From contig CM069611.1 of NCBI GenBank assembly GCA_035771175.1, forward strand, positions 14,662,366-14,726,365: a stretch of 64,000 nucleotides of DNA. Direction: 5' to 3'. The notes beneath the pieces were generated by a model. The model saw only the letters and a program-made list of their open reading frames with translations. It was not told the DNA's origin and did not search any database. This DNA comes from Paratinospora sagittata. Lineage: Eukaryota; Streptophyta; Magnoliopsida; Ranunculales; Menispermaceae. Positions 56,160-64,000 of this stretch are shown here, in pieces. The translations under genes and the position numbers were made by a program. The number at the start of each line of letters is the position of its first letter. Within the stretch, counting starts at the first letter, position 1.

Positions 56160-57821
56160 ATGCAAACCAGAAAGAGAGGAAGGCCACGTACTGTCCGTCC
56201 AGCAGAGGAGGCACCTCCTGAGATACAGAACCAGGAATAGCCGCCTCCGACGACAACACAGGCCATACCCGACACTGCCACTACGTCTGGGCAGGTAGTG
56301 CGGCCACAACCTACACACTTTGCCATGCCTTCGAGTATGGAAACCTTTTTCGTAGGATTTATTGAGGCGATGAAAGTCACTATTCAAACGGCCATTCGTG
56401 AGACCGCGGCCAATCAGGTTGCCACTGTTCAAGCACCTGTAAGATTTGGGTCGGTATCTCAAACCGATCAGATTACCAAGTACAAGAGGCTACAACCTCT
56501 TACTTTTGCTGGCACCATTGATGCTGAAGAGTTGCAGAGATTGTTAGATGAGTCAAAAAAAGGCTCTAGACGCAATGGGAGTCGACGAGACTCGAAAGAT
56601 TCCACTAGCAACCTACCAACTTGTTGGTGGAGCAAACACATGGTGGATAACAGTGAAAGAGGACCAAGGGTCAACACAACAGATATGACTTGGCAACAGC
56701 TCGAGTTACTGTTTATTGATGAGTATTTTCTCGGCGCTGTGAAGAGGCAGAAGCGCCAGGAATTCGCTAAGTTATACCAAGGCAGCATGACCGTCAGGGA
56801 ATATGCTGGCAAGTTCAAAGAACTATCGGTCTACTCTCTCTCCACCATCTCAACGGAGCAAGATAAGACTGAGAAATTTTATAATGGCCTTCGCCATGAT
56901 ATTCGACAAGCCTTGTCGATCTTGGGTCTCAAGATTTACAAGGAGGTTGTTGACAAGGCCATGAGCTTTGAACAAGAGAAGATCATACAGGAGCAGAGAA
57001 TGAATAAGGGAAAACGACTTGCAATGTTTTCCTAGCAGGGCTCGCAACAGGGCAACAAGAAGAAGCCCTACTATAATCAAAACCCAGCCCTCCCAACCCC
57101 TGTTTCGAAGAATGAGGCCACAACACCTGCGGCTGAACCTTCTAACCCTAACCATCAGGGATTTCGAAATCATGGCCGTGGAGGTCGTTATGGAAGAGGT
57201 GGCCATAGAAACGACAATGGCAGAGGTGGTGGTCGACACCACAATCAACATGGCCAGCAAAACAATCAGTAGTACAAGCCGACATGTTACCACTGCGGCC
57301 AGCAGGACAACGTAAAATATGCCTGTCCGCACCTACAACAACCTATCCCCGTTGTTCCAGTCTAACAAGAACCACCAGCTACTAATGCCCAACCGAGGCA
57401 GAACCAGCAAAATCAGGGACAACGAAATCAGGGCAGGGCATTTGCCATCGCTCAACAACCCATCCCAGACGATAATGTAGTCGAAGGTACATTTCTTTTG
57501 TTCAATACAATGGTGCATGTTTTGTTTGATTTAGGTGCTTCGCATTCTTTTATATCATCGGCATTGGTAAGACATTTAAGCCTGCATCCTGAACCCACAT
57601 ACATCACACTCCATGTCACATCACCGTTAGGATCTGGTACTGACGTGAATTTGCAGTGTTCTCGATGGGAGCTTCGAATGTTAGAACAGATAATACATGC
57701 AAAACTTTTTGTGATGAACATTAAAGACTTCGACATCATCCTCGTCATGGACTGGCTAGCACCACTGAATGCAAAAATTGAATGTATGAAGAAGCAAGTT
57801 CAGTTAACCTTGCCTACATGA
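56160..57821 (+). pseudogene. gag: G2b gag, zinc knuckle and protease, decayed
   Basis: One frame from ATG 56160 has stops at 56238, 57033, 57268 and 57363. Landmarks: basic start (QTRKRGRPR), gag core with RLQPLTFAGTIDAEEL, WQQLELLFIDEYF, MTVREYAGKFKELSVYS and NGLRHDIRQALSIL. A glycine/arginine/histidine-rich linker follows, then a knuckle CYHCGQQDNVKYACP in which the zinc-binding His is replaced by Asn. The protease has LFDLGASHSFIS, with DLG in place of the usual DTG/DSG, and LVMDWLAP. A stop at 57819 ends the frame. The knuckle and protease changes suggest loss of function before or alongside the stops. Confidence 0.8.
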
Positions 57822-57839
57822 GAGTTTGTCAAGATTCAG

Positions 57840-58750
57840 GGAACAAAGAAATGGATTACAAATCAACAGTTGCACTTCTCAAGGCATAACTTCGAGCTCT
57901 ATCCCTTGGTGATGAAAATGAATCACCAGCACTGTATCCTCTCGAAGTACACAATGTTCCGGTAATATCGAAATTCCCAACAATTTTTCTAAATGACCTT
58001 CATGGCCTACCGCCTGTTCAGGAATTTCATTTTGAAATCAATCTCATAACTGGGACGGGGCCTATATCAATTCTACCATACAAAATATCAAATGTCGAGC
58101 TGGTCGAATTGGACAAACAATTGAATGAATTAGAGAGTCATGGCTTCATCAGAAAAAGTTCATCACCCTGGGGCGCTCCAGTTTTGTTTGTTTGCAAAAA
58201 GGATGGTTCGTTAAGACTTTGCATCGACTATCGTAAGCTGAATAACGTCACCATTAAGAACAGATACCCGCTGCCCAGGATCGATGACTTGTTCGACCAA
58301 CTTAGAGATGCCAAATACTTCTTTAAGATTGATTTACGGTACGGTTATCACCAACTCCGGATCCGAGAGTCGAACATTACCAAGACGACATTCAGAACTC
58401 GGTACGGTCACTACGAATTCTTGGTCATGCCGTTCGGTCTAACAAATGCACTTGTTGCATTCATGGATTTGATGAATTGCATCTTCAGGTTATACTTAGA
58501 CCGATTTGTGGTGGTTTTTGTGGATGTCATCTTGATATACTCCTCAACCGAGGAAGACCATAAAATACATCTGAATATAATCTTCCAGACCTTGAAAAGC
58601 CACCAACTGTATGCAAAGTTGAGTAAGTGCGAATTTTGGGCGAAGCGAGTTCAATTCCTAGGCCATGTGGTTTCAGGCAATGGCATTGAGGTAGATCCTT
58701 TTAAGGTTGAAGCAGTTTTAAACTGGAAGAAGCCTACCACTGTTACTTAG
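57840..58750 (+). pseudogene. G2b reverse transcriptase, decayed
   Basis: The open part is 58109-58750. Motifs: [43 protein letters not shown] and, at the active site, FVDVILIYS (58517-58543) where the second Asp of the usual DD pair is Val. That single change should abolish polymerase activity. LSKCEFW and LGHVVS follow. The frame is shifted relative to gag-protease and ends in a TAG at 58748. Confidence 0.85.
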
Positions 58751-59300
58751 ATTAGGAGTTTTCTTGGTTTGGCCGGCTATTACAGACGCTTCATCAAGGA
58801 TTTCTCAAAGATTGCTGAACCTATGACGAAGCTCACTCAGAAAGGCGTGCGATTCATCTGGAATCTCGCCTGTGAAGCATCATTTCAGGAATTGAAGAAA
58901 TGCCTCACGACGGCACCCGTACTTATCACTCCAAGAAATGCAATTGGTTTTTCATTATACACCGAAGCCTCTCTCCAAGGCTTAGGTGTCGTACTAATGC
59001 AAGAAGGCCAAGTTGTTGCATATGCCTCGAGGCAACTGAAGATTCATGAGGGTAATTACCCAACACATGACTTGGAACTTGCAGCTGCCGTATTTGCACT
59101 GAAATGATGGCGTCATTACCTATACAGTGAACGGTTCGAGGTCTTCTCAAATCACAAGAGTCTTAAGTACATATAACCTCAGAGAGACCTAAACCTCTGC
59201 CAAAGACGATGGTTGGAATTCTTGAAAGATTATGACTTTCAACTCCAGTATCATCCCGGAAAGGCCAATGTTGTGGTTGATGCCCTGAGTTGAAAATCTT
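58751..59300 (+). pseudogene. G2b RNase H, decayed
   Basis: After the stop the same frame gives [19 protein letters not shown], a [11 protein letters not shown] site (Glu in place of the first catalytic Asp), [21 protein letters not shown] and, past a TGA at 59105, RHYLYSERFEVFSNHKSLKY and YHPGKANVV. Several further stops occur. It corresponds to G1b 47500-48030. Confidence 0.8.
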
Positions 59301-59479
59301 ATCTTGCTTGTACTCTTAACTACGAAATGGGGAAGTTGGCTACCGAGATGGAGAACTTTAACCTACAACTGATCGACGAGGGACCAAGATCATGACTCTC
59401 TCAATTATTAGCCAACTTTGAGCTAGTTCGAAAGATTTCAGCTGCTCAAGCCAATGACCCTATGTTAATGGAGAAACGA

Positions 59480-60533
59480 GAACTTCTACTCAGTGGATAG
59501 GACCTTCCTCACTGGTCGGTCTCTGAAGACAGGGCCATTTTTTATAAGAAACGTCTCTGTCTACCGAACGATCCTGAGGTTCAGAAAAAAAGTGCTAACT
59601 GAGATGCACTGTTCGAGGTTTTCTATGCATCCTGGGGGTGACAAGATGTACAAGGATGTCAACCGACAATTCTAGTTTTCTGGAATGAAGAAGGCGATTG
59701 CAGACTTCGTTGCTCGATGTCTCGTTAGCCAGCAAGTTAAGGTAGAATGAAGACTTCCTTCTGGAATTCTCCAGTCGTTACCTAGTAGAGAATGGAAGTG
59801 GGAGTACATCGCAATCGATTTTGTTACGGCCTTGCCTCGAAACAATAAAGGGCAAGATACTATCCGGGTTATCATTGACAGACTTACAAAGTCTGCACAC
59901 TTCTTGCCAATAAAGTTCACGGACAACCCTGCCAAACTTGCCGAATTATATGAAAAAGAGATCGTACGCCTCCATGGCATACCACTCACAATTGTCTCTG
60001 ATTGAGACCCTCGATTCACATTAAAGTCTTGGCGTAGCTTTCAGAGTAGAATGGGTTCTAAAATCACCATGAGCACAACCTTTCACCCTCAGACTGATGG
60101 ACAGTCAGAGCGTCTTATTCAAATCTTAGAAGACATGTTACGGTGTTGCATTTTGGACTTTAATGACGAATGGGCAAAGTCCTCACATTTAGCTGATTTT
60201 GCATACAACAACAGCTACCAAACTAGTATCGGCATGGCACCGTACGAGGCTCTCTATGGTCGCCCTTGCAGATCTCCGGTATGCTGGTTAGATATGGCAG
60301 ATCGACCACAGTTGGGGCCTGAACTAGTTCAAGAGACTTCTGAAAAGATCACACTAGTAAAGGAAAGACTTCGTGTTGCACAAAGTCGACAGAAGAGCTC
60401 TGCTGACAAGCGGAGGCAACCTCTCAAATTTGATAAGGGGGACTTGATTTTTCTAAAAATCCAGCCCACAAGTGGTGTCAAATGCTTTGGGATCAAAGGA
60501 AAGCTCTCCCCACGGTATATCAGTCCATTTTAG
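59480..60533 (+). pseudogene. G2b integrase, decayed
   Basis: The zinc region keeps HPGGDKMYKDV, but its second cysteine pair reads CLVSQQ. The core has [24 protein letters not shown] followed by a TGA at 60003, then the long open part 60051-60533 with [35 protein letters not shown] and the GDLIFLKIQP linker. It is comparable in order with G1b and G1a. Several stops exclude function. Confidence 0.85.
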
Positions 60534-60870
60534 ATCATTGAACGTATTGGCAAACTTGCTTATCGTCTGTCCCTTCCATCTTTCATGCCTAAGGTTCATG
60601 ACATTTTTCACGTATCCATGCTTCAAAAGTATCGTCCTGATCCTTTGCATATCATCCCTCTAGTCGAGGTTCAAGTAGAGGAAGGAAATAGGTATCAGGA
60701 GAGAGCGAAACAGATTCTGGATAGAAAACTCAAGAACTAAGGCGACGTAGCATACCACTTGTGAAGGTGCTCTGGGATCACCGCGGTGTAGAGGAAGCAA
60801 CATGAGAACTAGAAGCAACAATTAAACAGAAATACCCTGAATTATTTTCTAGTACCAACTGATGATGTGA
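60534..60870 (+). pseudogene. G2b integrase C-terminal end
   Basis: Past a TAG at 60531, the sequence continues IIERIGKLAYRLSLP, VHDIFHVSMLQKYRPDP and ILDRKLKN, aligning with the G1a tail. It then decays through stops to about 60860. The chromodomain-like end is not clear. Confidence 0.75.
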
Positions 60871-61224
60871 TACACTGTACTATTTTCACTTATCAATAAA
60901 ATAATGGAACTTTGTTTACACCTATCTTAATACATTGTTTTACTTTAATAACTATGCAGATGTCTGAAAATAATATCAATGGATATAGTGATGCACACAC
61001 GCAGTGGCCTCCTTGGCAACCTGTGGCTACTCCTCAAGAATCAGAGTCAAGTCACAACTGCTTTGCATCACCAACTCCATCGCTACACAGATAGTGATCC
61101 TTATCGCCAGAGCGTGCATGGCTTTTCCGTAACAATCCCGTGCCCTCATCTTGGCCGGACCTTCTACCAAAATTGCCAGGTGGCCGGATTCGAGCAACAA
61201 CATGAAAAAGTATTCCACCGCTCA
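60871..61224 (+). other. G2b sequence after pol, possible small ORF
   Basis: An A+T-rich stretch ends in CAG directly before an ATG at 60960 (frame of 44 codons, MSENNINGYSDAHTQWPPW start). A longer out-of-frame extension reads to the G1c border. No polypurine tract or G2 3' LTR is recognised. This could be a relic of a third ORF or of the region before the lost LTR. Confidence 0.35.
61220..61224. repeat. Flank GCTCA of G1c, probable target duplication
   Basis: GCTCA directly precedes the G1c terminus. The partner lies beyond the window. Confidence 0.4.
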
Positions 61225-64000
61225 TGTGGTGACCCCGCACCCCGGACCACCAACCCCGCAGGGAATGGCATGCGGAATGCCGGGGCGGGATGCCCGGCGA
61301 AGGCATCTCCGACCACTCCACAACTCCCGTGAGGTGGTTGAGACCCTACGAGCTTTATCTTAAACAACGACATAATATCAAAAGGTACTAAACAAAACTA
61401 CCCACCGTATTAATCATCAAAGACAAGAGATAATCCATAAAAATGAACCATAAATAAAATCATAATCCCTACAGTCCATTAAAATTGACATACACATAAA
61501 GTCCAAAATTGTGGGTACAAATAAAAACCGTCATATGCCCACATGGTCTATTTAACAAGTCCCAACTCACCCATACTACAATGTGGTAAGTGTTATAATT
61601 ACATAATCCAAAATATAATAATTCATAATTTAAAACACAGTTCAATCAAAATGCCTCTCAACTCACATCGAGGCCTTGGATTCTCTCGCAGGCAAGGCCC
61701 TCAAGATATGACTACTCCTTTGCCCTTATTCGGGACAGAAGGACCTGAAAGAGGAAAATGAGGGTGAGCCAACGGTGCCCAGTGAATAGAATTCAAATAT
61801 GCTATCAATACTCATCAATAAATATCATGTATGCATGTCAATGTGTAGCATGATTAAAAGCTCATAACATATAGATATCAAGCATTTATAATAAGTTCGA
61901 TGCAAGTAAAAGCTTATCAATTTGGATCCACATTCCACATGCATTGGGTTACTAGTGCACGTCTATTTCACCGTACCGTTGACCCCAATCATGTTTATTT
62001 GGGGTTACTAGTGCACGTCTATTTCACCGTACCGTTGACCCCAATCATTTCCTTTCCTAAAACCCTCCTCTGACAAGGTTAAGTCCCCCTATTAGCGAGA
62101 TAGATGGGCCCAACCAAAGTCATAAGGTTTTCTCAAATCAATGCATCATTCAAAACATTAGAACACATTCATGCTTTCAACATACAATATATATAAGTGA
62201 TATGATGACATAAAAGATATAATCATAAATGAAGTCTACTCACAACCAAGCCTCGCGAGAGTATTTAACCACACACGACCACCAAACCGAATCAACCCAA
62301 TCAAGATCCTGAAACATTCATCAATATCCTACCATACATCAATTTCTATGCTCAATCACGTAGACATTACACATCAACCCTAAATCAGCCCACATATAGA
62401 CAATAGGCCTAAATCCCATCTAATCCCATCATTCAACTCAAATCACATGACTTAGGCCTCTAATGCATAGTTCTCATACATAAACCATTATATTAATCAA
62501 AAATACTGATTTTCAATTCCTTAGGCATAAACATGCCCAAATTGGGTCACTTGATCACAAGTAGGCCTAACCCATGATATGGTCACAACCACCAAATCAG
62601 TAGCATAATCAACCCTAATCATGCTTAATTAAACATAAGTTGCATCAATTCAATGATTCTAGGCCAAAAGCATCAAAAGCCCTAAAATATGAAATTTTCC
62701 ATACTTAGGCCATATTGTCGATTTATACTAGGTCACCATGTTCAGCCATATATACCACTGATTTTGCATCATGGGTTCATCAACAATGGCAGCTAGGTCA
62801 ACATAGTTGACATGCAAGCTATTTGGAAAGGTCTAAGTTCATATTCTAAATTTGGGTCTAATACAAGCAACCCTACCAATTCTTCATTTAATATTCTGTT
62901 CAGATGTATCAATCTACCAATAGCAATATGTAATCACAAACTCAACCGTACAGATTGAATTATGTGAAGAAACAAACCTTCTGTCCAAATATCAGCCCAA
63001 TCTAACGGTGGACCGAAAAGATAGGTATCTTTGATGAACAAGTCTCTAATCAGACAATTTCTCCTTTCCTGCTGCAAATACTCAAACTCAGATGACTATA
63101 TCACACAACATACTTAATTTATAAACATCTTTACCGTTCAGAATGCAGAAATATCCATTGTAAACTACCTACCCAAATTTGATATCCATCCAACGGTAGA
63201 TTGAGGATATCTATAAGTTTGATCGAAATGGCGCGAGAAATCCAGACTTTCCGACCAGCTTGGTTTGAGAGGTTAGATCTCTTCGAAAGAAACCTCAAAT
63301 CACGATCTGCACCGTTGATAATGCAGAACCATAAGCTATGAACTTTCTGACAAACTTTGAGCTTAATCGGACCATATATCCTGAAGATCCAGCTCTTTGA
63401 TGAAAACGTCGCAGAGATTTTCCTTCTGCAACTCCCTCTTTCTTTCTCTTCTTCTTTCCTTTCTCTTCTTCTCTTTTATTTTTTTCCTTTCCCTCCACTC
63501 ACCTCACTTTCTAGCACATTCTTGGATTCCCTCCACTCACCACACTTTCTAGCACATTCACATTCTTGGATTCCCTCCACTCACCTCACTTTCTAGCACA
63601 TTCTTGGAGAAGAGAAGTGGGCATGGGACACTTGTCCACTTTCATGCACCAACCTTCACATGTGTTGGTCGCATACTACCCATACCAACCACATGTACTT
63701 TAACCAATCTCATGCTTCCATGTATTTTAAATGTCCAATCCATTTAATACACCAAATTTTCATTCTCATTTATCCTTTTATTCAATCAATCCTAACCCAT
63801 ATCAATTCATGGTTTAATGGACCCATGCATAAATAATAACATATGCATTATACTTTAATTTAACATGACCCATATACAATTTATAATACACATATTTATA
63901 TACATTATCAAGCATCAACTATACAAACATTAAACAACCATCAAACAAACACCAACCATATCAAGGCAACACATAGAGTTTGGGCAAAGTGCAATTGGGT
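61225..64000 (-). mobile_element. G1c, reversed G1-family LTR running off the window
   Basis: On the minus strand this is the G1 LTR from about its 35th base (64000) to its GGTCACCACA end (61225). It has the 55-bp duplication near 61945-62045 and a small duplication of a TTCCCTCCACTCAC phrase near 63500-63600. It differs from G1b at many more positions than the G1b LTRs differ from each other, so it is an older copy. It may be a solo LTR or the 3' LTR of a reversed element. Confidence 0.85.

Larger units (their letters stand above)
51796..60870 (+). mobile_element. G2b, decayed Gypsy element with an extra ORF upstream of gag
   Basis: It comprises the last 1057 bp of a G2-family 5' LTR, a primer site, a long leader with a tandem repeat, a decayed ORF (53782-55374), then gag, protease, reverse transcriptase, RNase H and integrase, all with stops and shifts. 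The first 300 bp of the LTR are missing at the 51795 junction, and no 3' LTR occurs before G1c. I see no other LTR between leader, extra ORF and pol, so I treat them as one element, though a composite cannot be excluded. Confidence 0.7.

Noticed and set aside
61052..61373. G+C-rich open frames on both strands near 61.0-61.4 kb as a host gene
   Set aside because: Most of the open length lies in the G+C-rich 3' end of the reversed G1c LTR, which gives similar frames in other copies; no domain is recognisable.

Overview
The window is flowering-plant repeat DNA, probably pericentromeric or another gene-poor heterochromatic tract. I find no host gene that I can support in 64 kb. Almost every base belongs to LTR retrotransposons, two hAT-type DNA transposon remnants, a solo LTR and an unusual inverted-repeat array, and most are inserted inside one another. 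The plant assignment rests on Sirevirus-like Copia elements (palindrome-rich LTRs, several polypurine tracts, an LTR end with the CACCCCCCTCTTG motif, a primer site matching initiator-Met tRNA) and chromovirus-type Gypsy pol. The species cannot be named from the sequence.

Layout, left part (1-23.6 kb). A 28-bp perfect inverted repeat (1-28 and 22831-22858) brackets a hAT-like element (hAT-1, 1219-22449, 8-bp imperfect target duplication). Inside hAT-1 lies LARD-1 (2335-22398, duplication CCCAT), a large non-coding LTR element with 2.7-kb LTRs and no pol. Its 5' LTR was hit by SIRE-A (4022-10184, duplication GTTTC), and the SIRE-A 5' LTR was hit by a reversed, truncated Gypsy element G1a (4631-8104). 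The LARD-1 interior carries a short decayed ORF (11608-12204) and a 5.6-kb foldback array of tRNA-like modules (13731-19332, duplication AAATT).

Middle part (23.4-51.8 kb). A Gypsy LTR relic abuts a Copia pol remnant (COP-1) whose integrase holds a solo Gypsy LTR (G2a, 23872-25254). COP-1 is broken by hAT-2 (26405), hAT-2 by the Sirevirus-like COP-2 (27210), COP-2 by the reversed LARD-2 (32125), LARD-2 by the reversed SIRE-B (39237), and SIRE-B by the Gypsy element G1b (42186-51795). Only the left part of each outer element is present. The right halves are missing at a junction near 51795.

Right part (51.8-64 kb). The junction joins the G1b 3' LTR to the middle of a second Gypsy family LTR, followed by its body, G2b: primer site, a 245-bp A+T-rich tandem repeat, a decayed ORF ahead of gag, then a mutated gag-pol. 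A third, reversed G1-family LTR (G1c) starts at 61225 and runs off the window.

No element here looks autonomous. G1b is the best preserved (near-identical LTRs, long gag and pol frames) but carries a stop codon, a frameshift and a 3' pol deletion. The points that deserve attention are the foldback array with its natural empty site, a coiled-coil ORF shared by the two LARD copies, arrays of hairpin motifs swapped between LTR families, the one-sided nest ending at a deletion-like junction, and the extra ORF of G2b.
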